Shown one piece after another: positions 8,328 to 17,903 of a stretch of 64,000 nucleotides of DNA. The number at the start of each line of letters is the position of its first letter. The stretch's first letter is position 1. Both the position numbers and the translations under genes were made by a program. The stretch is from Corticicoccus populi (GTDB lineage Bacteria > Bacillota > Bacilli > Staphylococcales > Salinicoccaceae), in assembly GCF_042686195.1 (NCBI RefSeq), contig NZ_JBHUOQ010000001.1, positions 930,001 through 994,000 of the forward strand, in the 5' to 3' direction. The notes beneath the pieces are model-generated. The model made no database searches. It was not told the DNA's origin and was given only the letters and a program-made list of their open reading frames with translations.

Positions 8328-9263
8328 CTATTCAGCCCCCAGCTGCGTGCCGTCGATATCCTGCCTGCTGCCTGCAAACTGATGGGCAGGCATCCGTTTT
8401 TTTCCTGAAGGCTGAACTTCTGTAATCCGCAGGACACCGGTACCGCAGGCGACATAAAAACCGTCACCGTCTTTTTTTATGATTGTTCCCGGCTGCTCTG
8501 TTGACTGTTCATCTGTGAGGTCGGCCGCATAAATTTTCAACCGTCTGCCGTCTAGGACTGTATATGCCCCCGGAAACGGTGAAAGACCACGGATGTGATT
8601 AAAAACATCTCTTTGAGAACGCGTGAAATCAAGCCGTTCATCTTCTTTTGAAATGTTCGGGCTGATTGTTTTTTCTTCATGATTTTGAGGTATTCTTTCG
8701 TTTGTGCCGTTAAAAATATCAGGCAGTGTCTTCATTAATAAATCACCGCCGAGAATACTCAGTCTGTCATGAAGCGTTCCAGTATTATCTTCATCAGTGA
8801 TCTTTGTAGTCACCTGTGAAATGATATCTCCGGAATCGAGCCCTTCAGCCATATACATAATCGTCACGCCGCTCTCACTGTCACCGTTTAAAACAGCACG
8901 GTGAATCGGTGCACCCCCGCGGTGTTTTGGAAGCAGCGATGCATGGACGTTCACTGCACCGAACTTCGGCAGATCCAGTACCTGCTTCGGTAAAATCTGT
9001 CCGTATGCTGCCGTAATAATCAGGTCCGGTTGATAGGACTGTATTTTTTTAAACGCTTCTTCCGCTTTAATACGCTCCGGCTGATATAAATCAATTCCGA
9101 GTTCTTTTGCTTTTTCAGCGACCGGCGGTGCCGTATATACACGCTTCCTGCCGACCGGTTTATCAGGCTGTGTAACAACAAGTGACACACCATATTCTGA
9201 ATGTACTTTTTCTAATATGGACACTGAAAAATCAGGTGTCCCCATAAATACTATTTTCGGCAT
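8328..9263 (-). CDS. fmt: Methionyl-tRNA formyltransferase
   Basis: Formylates initiator Met-tRNA for translation start. 311 aa. N-terminal formyltransferase fold with SLLPKHRGGAPI (the family SLLP...RG.API signature) and GVTIM...LDSGDI; C-terminal OB-fold tRNA-binding part. ATG at 9263 after GGAGG. Its usual neighbour def (peptide deformylase), which sits between priA and fmt in Bacillus subtilis, is not here: only 9 bp separate fmt from priA. Confidence 0.96.
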   Translation of the reverse strand: MPKIVFMGTPDFSVSILEKVHSEYGVSLVVTQPDKPVGRKRVYTAPPVAEKAKELGIDLYQPERIKAEEAFKKIQSYQPDLIITAAYGQILPKQVLDLPKFGAVNVHASLLPKHRGGAPIHRAVLNGDSESGVTIMYMAEGLDSGDIISQVTTKITDEDNTGTLHDRLSILGGDLLMKTLPDIFNGTNERIPQNHEEKTISPNISKEDERLDFTRSQRDVFNHIRGLSPFPGAYTVLDGRRLKIYAADLTDEQSTEQPGTIIKKDGDGFYVACGTGVLRITEVQPSGKKRMPAHQFAGSRQDIDGTQLGAE

Positions 9264-9272
9264 GACAGCCTC

Positions 9273-11663
9273 CTACATTATATATTGAGGGTCAACATCA
9301 ATTCTTAAACTGAGCCCCTCTTTTTTATATCTTTCATAATAAAATTCATCAAGTTCATGAAGCACAGCACTTAAGTCCGGTTCCCGTTTATATTTCAACA
9401 ATATCTGGAAACGGTGCTGATTGTTAATTCTCTCTATAGGACTCGGTGAAGGTCCGACAATAATAGCTGTATCACTGACGGCTGCTGTCAGCTTCTCATG
9501 AACATGTGCAGCCGCCTCAAGACACTTCCTCACATCTTCTGAAGATACTGTAAACAGCACATGAAAATAAAATGGTGAATACCTTGCAAAACGTCTGAAT
9601 TCCATTTCTTTTTCATAAAATGCCTGATAGTCATTGGACTCACTTAACGTAATCGCATAATGTTCACTGTTATATGTCTGAAAGATGACTTCACCCGACA
9701 ATTCATGGCGGCCGGCACGCCCTGCCACCTGCGTCAACAGTTGAAATGTCTTTTCATTCGCCCGGAAATCCGGAAGATTGAGCATTGTATCTGCATTCAG
9801 CACACCAACTAAAGTTACTTTAGGGTAATCAAGCCCCTTGGCTATCATTTGTGTTCCGAGAAGAATCGGCACTTCCTCCTTCTCAAATCTGTTGAGAAGC
9901 TTTTCGTGCATGCCTTTTCTCCGGGTCGTATCATTATCCATTCTGACCACATCCACCTGAAACATATCACGCAGGATTTCCTCGATTTTCTCTGTCCCTG
10001 TCCCTCGGAATGTAACATCATCACTGCCGCACGCCGCACATTCACGCTTCACTTCTTCTTCATATCCGCAGTAATGACAGAGCAGCGTATGATTGCTTTT
10101 ATGGTAAGTTAACGAAATATCACAATTTGGGCAGTTCGGTACATCGCCGCATGACTGGCATATTTGAAAATTGGCATATCCCCGCCTGTTCAAAAGAAGC
10201 ACTGTCTGTTCCCCTCTGTCAATACGGTCCTGAATTGCTTCCTTTAATGCTGAGGATATTACGGACGTATTCCCTGTACGGTGTTCTTTCGCCATATCAA
10301 CAATACGTGTGTCGGGGAGCGTATTTGAGGCTGCTCTCATATTAAGTTCCAGCCGCTCGTATACCGACTTGTCACTTCTTGCATAGGTTTCAAGAGAGGG
10401 GGTTGCTGTTCCGAGAATAAGCGGACATTTGTGAAAACTGCTGCGGTATTTTGCTACTTCAACTGCGTGATACATCGGTCTGTCTGTCTGTTTATAAGTG
10501 GTTTCATGCTCCTCATCCACAATAATGATACCGACATTTTCAAAGGGTGCAAAAATACTGCTCCTTGCACCGACAGACACTCTGGCACGACCTTCTTTTA
10601 TCTTTCTCCATTCATCGTACTTTTCACCGTGGGAAAGACCGGAGTGAAGTACTGCAACCTCATCACCAAAACGTGATTTAAAACGATTGACCATCTGGGG
10701 TGTCAATGCGATTTCAGGAACCAGCATAATGGCTTCCTGCCCTTTATCGAGCACTGCTTTAATCGCCTGTAAATACACTTCTGTTTTACCGCTCCCGGTA
10801 ATCCCGTGAAGGAGAAATGTCTTCGGGTCACTGCGGTCCATTGCATCCTGAATACGCCCGAACGCATAATCCTGATCCTGGTTTAAAATTTTCGGTTTGT
10901 CTTCAAAGAAAACTCTGTTCTCATAAGGATCACGTTCAATGACCACATCAATTTTTTCAGCATAGCCCTTTTTCACAAGTTCATTAATTGTGTGGCTGCT
11001 GTAGCCGTCTTCATGCAGGCGGCTGAGTTCAATATATTCATGGTTCTCGAGGTAATCAAGAAGTTCAAGCTGTTTGACTGCGCGGCCGAAATCTCTTCCC
11101 GGCTGAAACGTCGGCTTCAGCGCTCTCGCATATTTTTTATTTGTATGCTGCTTCAGCTCTGTTTCTTCTATAATATCCCCGCTGTCAATAAACGGCTTAA
11201 TACCTTTTAATGCTTCTGCATCCAGTTTTTTTGTCAGCACTTTCCCGCCGGAATGACTGGCTTTAAAAAAGTCCGCCGCTTCTTTCGATGCATCGCTGTG
11301 AAGTGTTAAAACCTTCTCACTCTGTGACTTCAATGCTGCAGGGAGAATCGTTTCAATGACTGAAATATACGGGTCAATATAATAATCTGCGAGATGTTTC
11401 GCAAGCATAATCAATTCCCTGGTGAGTACCGGCTCTATATCAAGGGCCCTATTAATCGGTCTGATTTTTGATGCATCAAAATCAACGGAATCTTTAATAT
11501 TGACCACATACCCCTGAATATTACGCGGACCGAAAGGGACCAGCACTCTGTGTCCGATTTTGATAATTCCAATAAGGGGATCCGGAATTTTATACTCAAA
11601 AATACGGTTCACTTCTTTTGAAGATACACTGACAATTACAGATGCAAACTTCACTTCTGCCAC
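9273..11663 (-). CDS. priA: Primosomal replication restart helicase PriA
   Basis: Restarts stalled replication forks by loading the replisome; 3'-5' DNA helicase. 796 aa. N-terminal 3'-DNA-binding domain, Walker A GITGSGKTEV, Walker B DEEH, zinc-binding cysteine cluster (CQSCG, CPNCD, CHYCG, CAACG) inside the helicase region, and the C-terminal domain. The start is GTG at 11663, overlapping the coaBC stop region by 13 bp. Confidence 0.96.
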   Translation of the reverse strand: MAEVKFASVIVSVSSKEVNRIFEYKIPDPLIGIIKIGHRVLVPFGPRNIQGYVVNIKDSVDFDASKIRPINRALDIEPVLTRELIMLAKHLADYYIDPYISVIETILPAALKSQSEKVLTLHSDASKEAADFFKASHSGGKVLTKKLDAEALKGIKPFIDSGDIIEETELKQHTNKKYARALKPTFQPGRDFGRAVKQLELLDYLENHEYIELSRLHEDGYSSHTINELVKKGYAEKIDVVIERDPYENRVFFEDKPKILNQDQDYAFGRIQDAMDRSDPKTFLLHGITGSGKTEVYLQAIKAVLDKGQEAIMLVPEIALTPQMVNRFKSRFGDEVAVLHSGLSHGEKYDEWRKIKEGRARVSVGARSSIFAPFENVGIIIVDEEHETTYKQTDRPMYHAVEVAKYRSSFHKCPLILGTATPSLETYARSDKSVYERLELNMRAASNTLPDTRIVDMAKEHRTGNTSVISSALKEAIQDRIDRGEQTVLLLNRRGYANFQICQSCGDVPNCPNCDISLTYHKSNHTLLCHYCGYEEEVKRECAACGSDDVTFRGTGTEKIEEILRDMFQVDVVRMDNDTTRRKGMHEKLLNRFEKEEVPILLGTQMIAKGLDYPKVTLVGVLNADTMLNLPDFRANEKTFQLLTQVAGRAGRHELSGEVIFQTYNSEHYAITLSESNDYQAFYEKEMEFRRFARYSPFYFHVLFTVSSEDVRKCLEAAAHVHEKLTAAVSDTAIIVGPSPSPIERINNQHRFQILLKYKREPDLSAVLHELDEFYYERYKKEGLSLRIDVDPQYIM

Positions 11664-12841
11664 CTGCTTATGATCACTTCTGCAATATCAGCAGCAAGTT
11701 TTTCTTTATCATTCTTTTCAAAATGAACATCTTCACCCGATTTGAAAATCATCGTCACTTCATTTTCGTCACTGTTCATACCAATCGACGAATCCGACAC
11801 ATCATTCATAATGATACAGTCGGCATTTTTCTTTTTAAGTTTTTCTGATGCATACTGATGTACATCTCTCGTTTCTGCAGCAAAACCAACCACATACATT
11901 CCTTTATGGTTATGGCCGGCATATTTTAATATATCCGTCGTTTTGGACAATTTAATATTTAAATCATCAACATCATCTGTCTTTTTCATCTTATGATCAC
12001 TGTATGTCTCAGGTTTATAATCACTGACCGCTGCAGTAAAAATACCGATATCATAATCCATGAATTCACTGACTGTTTCAAACATTTCATCCGCCGACTC
12101 AACATCAATACGATGTACACCGTGCGGTGTGTTCAAGTCAACAGGGCCGCTCACAAGTGTGACTTCCGCCCCTCTCTGCTTAAAGGCACGTGCAATACTG
12201 TAACCCATTTTACCGCTTGAATGATTGGTGATATAGCGCACTGGATCAAGAGCTTCTCTTGTCGGCCCCGCTGTAATCAATACACGTTTTCCTGTGAGAT
12301 CATTTCTTTTATTCAGAAAGGTTTCAATATAATCTACAATATCAGGAACATTTGCCATACGCCCTTTTGCATTATATCCGCATGCTAAAAATCCACTTTC
12401 TGCATCAAGAAAGTGATAACCTTCACTAATCAGCTGCTTAATGTTCCGCTGAACGGCAGGCTGTTCATACATATGCACATTCATGGCGGGTGCCATAATC
12501 ACCGGCTTTGTATTTGCAGCGAGTGTATTCAAAAGCATATTGTCATATATACCGTTCGCAAGTTTTCCTATAGTATTGGCTGTTACAGGTGCCACCACAA
12601 TTAAATCCGCCCACTCCCCTATATTAATATGGGAAATTACATTCGGATCTTCTTCTTTGAATGTATTTGTGTAAACATGGTTTCTTCCAATTGCCTGGAA
12701 CGCAAGCGGTGTAATAAACTGAAGCGCATTATCTGTAAGCACGACTTTAACCTGGTACCCTCTTTGAATGAGCTTGCTGGTTAAATCAACCGCCTTATAA
12801 GCAGCAATACCGCCAGTAACACCGATAACAATATTCGTCAT
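11651..12841 (-). CDS. coaBC: Bifunctional phosphopantothenoylcysteine synthetase/decarboxylase CoaBC
   Basis: Two consecutive steps of coenzyme A synthesis: ligation of cysteine to 4'-phosphopantothenate with CTP (CoaB, C-terminal half), then FMN-dependent decarboxylation (CoaC, N-terminal half). 396 aa. CoaC motif PAMNVHMYEQP and CoaB motifs TAGPTREALDPVR and NHSSGKMG are clear. ATG at 12841 is preferred over a GTG three codons upstream, which lies in the ribosome-binding site itself (GAGGTGA). Confidence 0.95.
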   Translation of the reverse strand: MTNIVIGVTGGIAAYKAVDLTSKLIQRGYQVKVVLTDNALQFITPLAFQAIGRNHVYTNTFKEEDPNVISHINIGEWADLIVVAPVTANTIGKLANGIYDNMLLNTLAANTKPVIMAPAMNVHMYEQPAVQRNIKQLISEGYHFLDAESGFLACGYNAKGRMANVPDIVDYIETFLNKRNDLTGKRVLITAGPTREALDPVRYITNHSSGKMGYSIARAFKQRGAEVTLVSGPVDLNTPHGVHRIDVESADEMFETVSEFMDYDIGIFTAAVSDYKPETYSDHKMKKTDDVDDLNIKLSKTTDILKYAGHNHKGMYVVGFAAETRDVHQYASEKLKKKNADCIIMNDVSDSSIGMNSDENEVTMIFKSGEDVHFEKNDKEKLAADIAEVIISRWQK

Positions 12842-12886
12842 ACTTTTCACCTCTTATCTTAAAAAAAGCTGACAATCTCTTGTCAG

Positions 12887-13081
12887 CTACATTTCTACTT
12901 TAACTTTTTTCTCAGCAATTTCTTCCAGTGCCATTCCCACTGTTTTATATGAATGGTAACTATCCAGTACAGTATCATCAGGGTGATTTTGTAATTCTCT
13001 TGCGCGCTTTGCCGCAAGTGTAACCACTAAATATTTTGAGTCAACATTTTTCTTTAATTCATGGATTGGTGGATATAACAT
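12887..13081 (-). CDS. rpoZ: RNA polymerase omega subunit
   Basis: 64 aa; small subunit that helps assemble and stabilise RNA polymerase. Typical Firmicute omega start MLYPPIHEL and the AAKRARELQ motif are visible. The ATG at 13081 overlaps the gmk stop codon (TAATG), so it is translated with gmk; coaBC follows after about 45 bp. The order gmk-rpoZ-coaBC-priA is the standard Firmicute arrangement. Confidence 0.95.
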   Translation of the reverse strand: MLYPPIHELKKNVDSKYLVVTLAAKRARELQNHPDDTVLDSYHSYKTVGMALEEIAEKKVKVEM

Positions 13082-13704
13082 TAATTATTGACCTCCAGTA
13101 AAGTTTTTCTTAATTTTGATTCTACACGCGCACGCTTCATATGTGAAGCTTCAACAATACATTGTACACGATTTTTTGCTGCTCTGACATCATCATTAAT
13201 GACAACATAGTCATATAAATTCATCAATTTCAATTCTCTTTTTGCTTCAGAAATACGCTTCTTTATTACCTCTGGTGAATCTGTCCCGCGGCCGACCAGC
13301 CTTTCTTCAAGCTGTGTTAAGTTCGGCGGCGCCAAAAAGATAAACAGTGCTTCCGGGAACTTTTCTCTCACCTGTTTTGCACCTTCAACTTCAATTTCAA
13401 GAAATACATCATAGCCTTTTTCCATCGTTTCAACAACGTAATCTACCGGTGTGCCGTAATAATTTCCCACGTAGTTGGCATGTTCGATGAATTTATCCTC
13501 TTCAATCAAGCGTTCAAATTCTTCTTTTGATTTGAAAAAGTAGTCGACACCATCAACTTCACCTTCACGTCTGTCTCTGGTTGTCATAGAAATTGAATAC
13601 TCAAAAGTAGTGGCCGGATCATCGAAAATCTCTTTTCTGACCGTTCCTTTTCCCACTCCGGAAGGTCCTGAAAGTACAATTAATAGTCCCTTATCTGATG
13701 TCAT
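13081..13704 (-). CDS. gmk: Guanylate kinase
   Basis: Converts GMP to GDP using ATP. 207 aa, P-loop GPSGVGKGT at the N-terminus, GMP-binding SISMTTRDRREGE and the lid region following. First gene of the gmk-rpoZ-coaBC-priA-fmt-rsmB-rlmN-prpC-prkC string. Its promoter should lie in 13705-13860, shared back to back with rqcH; I could not pick convincing hexamers there. Confidence 0.96.
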   Translation of the reverse strand: MTSDKGLLIVLSGPSGVGKGTVRKEIFDDPATTFEYSISMTTRDRREGEVDGVDYFFKSKEEFERLIEEDKFIEHANYVGNYYGTPVDYVVETMEKGYDVFLEIEVEGAKQVREKFPEALFIFLAPPNLTQLEERLVGRGTDSPEVIKKRISEAKRELKLMNLYDYVVINDDVRAAKNRVQCIVEASHMKRARVESKLRKTLLEVNN

Positions 13705-13871
13705 ATGTTATATACCTTTCTTTTCGTTCTATTTCGTTTTCGTTTAGTTCTTAAATGATTAATTTCTAATGTACCACAAACCAGATAAAATTTCATCATA
13801 AAATCAAGTACGGACTATTTGAATCTGATTCATGTTAAAATAAAGAACAGCCTAGAATAGGAGTGAGAACA

Positions 13872-15566
13872 ATGGCATTTGACGGAAATTTTATACATGC
13901 ACTCATTGATGAATTAAAACCGCTCTCCCGCGGAAAAATAAATAAGATCCAGCAGATGGATCAGGCGTCCATGATTTTCAAAATCCGGTCAAACGGAAAG
14001 AACCATCAGCTGTTAATCAGTGCACACCCTGTGTACTCAAGATTCCATTTAACCAATCAAAAATATGAATTTCCTTTTGATCCGCCGATGTTTCTGCGTG
14101 TCGCGAGAAAGCATATCGAAGGCGGAATTATTCAGGATATTAAACAAATCGGCAATGACAGACAGGTTCATTTCCATATTACGTCAAGAAACGAAATCGG
14201 CGATGAGACCAAACGTATTCTCATTTTGGAAATTATGGGTAAACACTCAAATATTATTATCACCGATGAGAATTATAAAATTATTGACGGTATTAAACAC
14301 CTCACGCCGAATAATAATGCAAGAACCATTATGCCCGGCTTCCAGTATGAAGCACCGCCGACAGATAAAAAACTAAATCCAAGAACAGATGAGCTGAAAG
14401 AACTGCCGAAATTCATTGATTTTAACAACGGTAAAATCAACCGCCAGATTCTTTCAGCAGTCGAGGGGTTCAGTCCGCTCTTTATAAAGGAAATTGAATT
14501 CAATACCCGTCATTTTACAAATGAAACTTTAGTACCTGCTGTTCAGGACACCTTAAAAAAAGCAGAGAACATTAAACCGGTATTATACCCGGCGAAAAAA
14601 GACATTTTTTATTTTACAGAACTCGCACATCTTGAACAGACACCCGTCACTTTCGATACTTTAAGTGAACTGCTTGATGATTATTATCACAACCGCTACC
14701 AGCTCAGTCTGATCCGGCAGAAAGCAAATGACTACCTTCAAGTGATTGAACGCGAACATGATAAGACCAGAAGAAAAATTAAAAAACTTGAACTGGAAAT
14801 TTCAGAATCCGATAAAAAAGAAGTCTACCAGAAATACGGAGAACTGATTACAGCGTACATGCATCAGATTAAGCAGTATGACAAAGAGGCGGAAGTATTT
14901 GATTATTATACAAATGAAAATATTGTCATCCCTCTCGATGTACAGCTGACACCAAGCGACAATGCTCAAAAATATTACCGTTTATACAATAAACTTAAAA
15001 ACCGTGAACAAAGTGCTGCTGTCCAGCTTGAAAAAGCACAGCAGGATTTAGAATACTACAACAATCTTCTTCACCAGATGGATACTATCACAACAGAAGA
15101 TGAGGTTGAACAGATTCGTGAAGAATTAGTAGAAGAAGGCATTATCAAGTTCAGAAAAGGAAAGTCTAAAAAGAAAAAATCCAATATTGAACTTCATAAG
15201 TTTCAAACGACACGCGGCTTAAATATTCTGGTCGGTAAAAATAATAAACAAAATGATTATTTAACTACTAAAAAGGCACAAAACAACCATCTCTGGTTCC
15301 ACACAAAAGATATTCCCGGCTCCCACGTCGTTATTACACACAGTATGGGTGAAATTGAGGATGAGGATATTATAGAAGCGGCGGGACTCGCTGCATTTTA
15401 TTCCAAAGCAGGACTGTCGGAATCCGTTCCTGTTGACTACACAGAAATTAAACATGTCCATAAAGTGAGCGGTGCAAAGCCGGGCTTTGTCAACTATTTT
15501 TCCCAGAAGACAGTCTATGTCACTCCGGATAAAAAGAAAGTTGAAAACATGAAAACTTCCAACTGA
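13872..15566 (+). CDS. rqcH: RqcH / NFACT-family ribosome quality-control protein
   Basis: Binds obstructed 50S subunits holding peptidyl-tRNA and directs addition of C-terminal alanine tails; called Fbp/FbpA when described as a fibronectin-binding protein. 564 aa: NFACT-N domain at the start (AFDGNFIHALIDEL), two helix-hairpin-helix/coiled-coil segments (about 280-430), and NFACT-R at the end (HLWFHTKDIPGSHVVI). The start at 13872 has AGGAG 8 bp upstream; a GTG three codons earlier is too close to it. Divergent from gmk, convergent with pyrE. Confidence 0.95.
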   Translation: MAFDGNFIHALIDELKPLSRGKINKIQQMDQASMIFKIRSNGKNHQLLISAHPVYSRFHLTNQKYEFPFDPPMFLRVARKHIEGGIIQDIKQIGNDRQVHFHITSRNEIGDETKRILILEIMGKHSNIIITDENYKIIDGIKHLTPNNNARTIMPGFQYEAPPTDKKLNPRTDELKELPKFIDFNNGKINRQILSAVEGFSPLFIKEIEFNTRHFTNETLVPAVQDTLKKAENIKPVLYPAKKDIFYFTELAHLEQTPVTFDTLSELLDDYYHNRYQLSLIRQKANDYLQVIEREHDKTRRKIKKLELEISESDKKEVYQKYGELITAYMHQIKQYDKEAEVFDYYTNENIVIPLDVQLTPSDNAQKYYRLYNKLKNREQSAAVQLEKAQQDLEYYNNLLHQMDTITTEDEVEQIREELVEEGIIKFRKGKSKKKKSNIELHKFQTTRGLNILVGKNNKQNDYLTTKKAQNNHLWFHTKDIPGSHVVITHSMGEIEDEDIIEAAGLAAFYSKAGLSESVPVDYTEIKHVHKVSGAKPGFVNYFSQKTVYVTPDKKKVENMKTSN

Positions 15567-15585
15567 TTCTTTATATCAATATAAT

Positions 15586-15630
15586 AAAAGACAGGAAACC
15601 ATGCAGGTGAACATGATTTCCTGTCTTTTT
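15586..15630. terminator. Terminator between rqcH and pyrE
   Basis: Thirteen-base arms AAAAGACAGGAAA and TTTCCTGTCTTTT (15586-15598 and 15617-15629) with a short extra ATG/CAT pairing inside the loop, followed by a T tract. The two genes converge here, and the element looks usable in both directions. Confidence 0.85.
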
Positions 15631-15657
15631 ATTGAGCCCGCAGGTTTTAACTAACAC

Positions 15658-16269
15658 TTACAAGCCATTTCTGAAGTCAACGACTTTCTGCAGGGATTCT
15701 TTTGTCAAATCACCGCGCTCGACACTGACTTCAAGTAAAGCATCGATGTTTGATAATGTTTTAAAATCGAGTGATTTAGCATTAAAATTGTCTCTTGCTT
15801 TCGGGATATTATAAGTAAATATCGCAAGTACACATACCACTTCTGCACCATATTCAAGAAGTGCTTCAGCCGCTTCAATACTGGAACCGCCTGTTGATAT
15901 TAAATCCTCAATCAATACCACTTTTTTACCTTTAACATCTGCACCTTCGATCTGCTCTCCGGTACCGTGTTTTTTCTTGCTGCCTCTCACATAGCTCATC
16001 GGCAGACCCAGCGCTTCACTGACGAATGCAGCATGCGGAATTCCCGCAGTGGAAGTTCCTGCAACAATATCTACATCCGTATCCAGATTATTGACCGCTT
16101 CTTTAAAGTAAGCTGCAATTGTTCTTCTTGCATCGACTTCACCGATAATTTTGCGGTTGTCACAGTAAATCGGTGATACAATGCCGCTCGCCCATGTAAA
16201 TGGATTTTCAGGCTGTACTTTTACTGCGCCGATATCCAGTAAAATTTCTGCTACTTTCTGTTCTCTCAT
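15658..16269 (-). CDS. pyrE: Orotate phosphoribosyltransferase
   Basis: Adds PRPP to orotate to give OMP, the fifth step of UMP synthesis. 203 aa, PRPP-binding motif VVLIEDLISTGGSS. The ATG at 16269 overlaps the pyrF stop (TAATG) and has GGAGGG 9 bp upstream; an in-frame ATG six codons earlier contains that ribosome-binding site, so it is rejected. Last gene of the pyr operon. Confidence 0.96.
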   Translation of the reverse strand: MREQKVAEILLDIGAVKVQPENPFTWASGIVSPIYCDNRKIIGEVDARRTIAAYFKEAVNNLDTDVDIVAGTSTAGIPHAAFVSEALGLPMSYVRGSKKKHGTGEQIEGADVKGKKVVLIEDLISTGGSSIEAAEALLEYGAEVVCVLAIFTYNIPKARDNFNAKSLDFKTLSNIDALLEVSVERGDLTKESLQKVVDFRNGL

Positions 16270-16964
16270 TATTCCTTGCCCTCCCATAAAGCTTTAACCG
16301 TTTTGTATTTCTCAGCTGGATTTTCCGCCTGTGTAATGGAACGGCCGACCACTATATAGTCCGTACCCATTTTATATGCATCGAGCGGTGAAACCACACG
16401 AATCTGATCATCTTTTGAATCTTCCGGCAGACGAATTCCCGGTGTGATTGTCAGAAAATCTTTTCCAAGCGCATCATGAATCATTTCAGATTCAAGCGGA
16501 GATGACACGATTCCGTCAAGACCTGATTTTTTCGCAAGTTCCGCATAATGAAGAACGCTCTCATTAAGGCTGAGTGCTGATCTCTGTTCAAGTTCAATCA
16601 TCTCTTCACTCATTGAAGTCAGCTGTGTCACAGCAATCAGTCTGCCGTCAGGGTTGCCGTCTTTAAACGATTCAACCGCCCGTTTCATCATTGCACTGCC
16701 GCCTTGTGCGTGAACGTTTGTCATCTGCACATCAAGTCTTCCTAAACCTTCCATCGCCTTACCTACAGTATTTGGAATATCATACAGTTTTAAATCTAAA
16801 AATATATCGTGGCCGAGCGCTCTGATTTCCTCGATTACTCTCGGACCATTCAATAAGTATAATTCCATACCTACTTTCACGTATAACTGTTCATCAAATT
16901 GTTTTAAGAATGAGCGTACTTCATCCAAGTGACTAAAGTCTAAAGCAATTATTGGTTTATGCAT
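16269..16964 (-). CDS. pyrF: Orotidine 5'-phosphate decarboxylase
   Basis: Decarboxylates OMP to UMP, the last step of the pathway. 231 aa TIM barrel; catalytic signature DLKLYDIPNTV and phosphate-binding TPGIRLP and VVGRSIT are visible. ATG at 16964 after AGGAG. Separated from pyrD by 21 bp. Confidence 0.96.
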   Translation of the reverse strand: MHKPIIALDFSHLDEVRSFLKQFDEQLYVKVGMELYLLNGPRVIEEIRALGHDIFLDLKLYDIPNTVGKAMEGLGRLDVQMTNVHAQGGSAMMKRAVESFKDGNPDGRLIAVTQLTSMSEEMIELEQRSALSLNESVLHYAELAKKSGLDGIVSSPLESEMIHDALGKDFLTITPGIRLPEDSKDDQIRVVSPLDAYKMGTDYIVVGRSITQAENPAEKYKTVKALWEGKE

Positions 16965-16985
16965 CGTTTCATCTCCTGTTCTTTT

Positions 16986-17903
16986 TTATAAGTATGCGCG
17001 TCCTTTTAAATCATGTAAATGAGAAATTCCCATTTCCTCAACACGTTCACTCAATCCTGCAGCAAGCGATGGACATATATAAGGATCAGTGAAGTTCATT
17101 GTTCCGACCGCAACCGCGTCTGCACCGACTGATATAAAGTCCAGTACATCGTCGACAGTCGCAATACCGCCCATGCCGATAATCGGAATATCCGGCATAT
17201 GCTGGCGTACTTGGTAAATCATGTTCAAAGCAACCGGTTTTACAGCGGGGCCGCTTAAACCGCCTGTAATGTTTGCGATAATCGGACGGCCGTTCTTATC
17301 AAGACGCATTCCGACAAGTGTATTAATCATTGTGATACCGTCTGCTTCAGCCCCGACTGCCTGAGCCATTTCAACAATATTGGTCACATTCGGGGATAAT
17401 TTAACATAGACCGGCACACTGGATGCATTTTTAACGGACTCTGTCAGGCGTCTTGCAGTATCCGGATCAGTACCAAACTGAATGCCGCCCTCCTTAACAT
17501 TCGGACATGAAATATTTAACTCAAGCGCTTTAACATTCGGCGCTTTTGAAATTCTCTTTGCTACTTCAGTATAATCTTCAATCTGTGTACCTGCGACATT
17601 CGCAATTACCGGCACATCAAATTGTTCGAGATACTTCAGTTCATGTTCAATAATATGATCGACACCCGGGTTCTGCAGACCGATTGCATTTAACATCCCG
17701 CTCGACGTTTCAGCCACCCGCGGTGTTTTATTCCCTGCACGTGCTTCAAGCGTTGCTGCTTTAATCATGACAGCACCTAATTCCGACAGATCATAAAGTT
17801 TTGAATACTCTTCACCGAAACTGAAACAGCCTGATGCCGGCATTACAGGATTTTTTAATTCCAGTCCGGGCAGTGAGATGTTTAACTTTTTATTGTTCGT
17901 CAT
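16986..17903 (-). CDS. pyrD: Dihydroorotate dehydrogenase, catalytic subunit (class 1B)
   Basis: FMN subunit of the NAD-linked class 1B enzyme, which works as a PyrD2-PyrK2 complex. 305 aa. The active-site cysteine lies in LNISCPNVKEG, as in class 1 enzymes; no membrane-targeting N-terminus of class 2 is present. The adjacent pyrK gene supports class 1B. The start at 17903 overlaps the pyrK end by 4 bp. Confidence 0.95.
   Translation of the reverse strand: MTNNKKLNISLPGLELKNPVMPASGCFSFGEEYSKLYDLSELGAVMIKAATLEARAGNKTPRVAETSSGMLNAIGLQNPGVDHIIEHELKYLEQFDVPVIANVAGTQIEDYTEVAKRISKAPNVKALELNISCPNVKEGGIQFGTDPDTARRLTESVKNASSVPVYVKLSPNVTNIVEMAQAVGAEADGITMINTLVGMRLDKNGRPIIANITGGLSGPAVKPVALNMIYQVRQHMPDIPIIGMGGIATVDDVLDFISVGADAVAVGTMNFTDPYICPSLAAGLSERVEEMGISHLHDLKGRAYL

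Noticed and set aside
8327..8467. 47-residue N-terminal extension of RsmB
   Set aside because: The extension is read from the fmt coding sequence in another frame; the family start and TAG-T-ATG junction support 8326.
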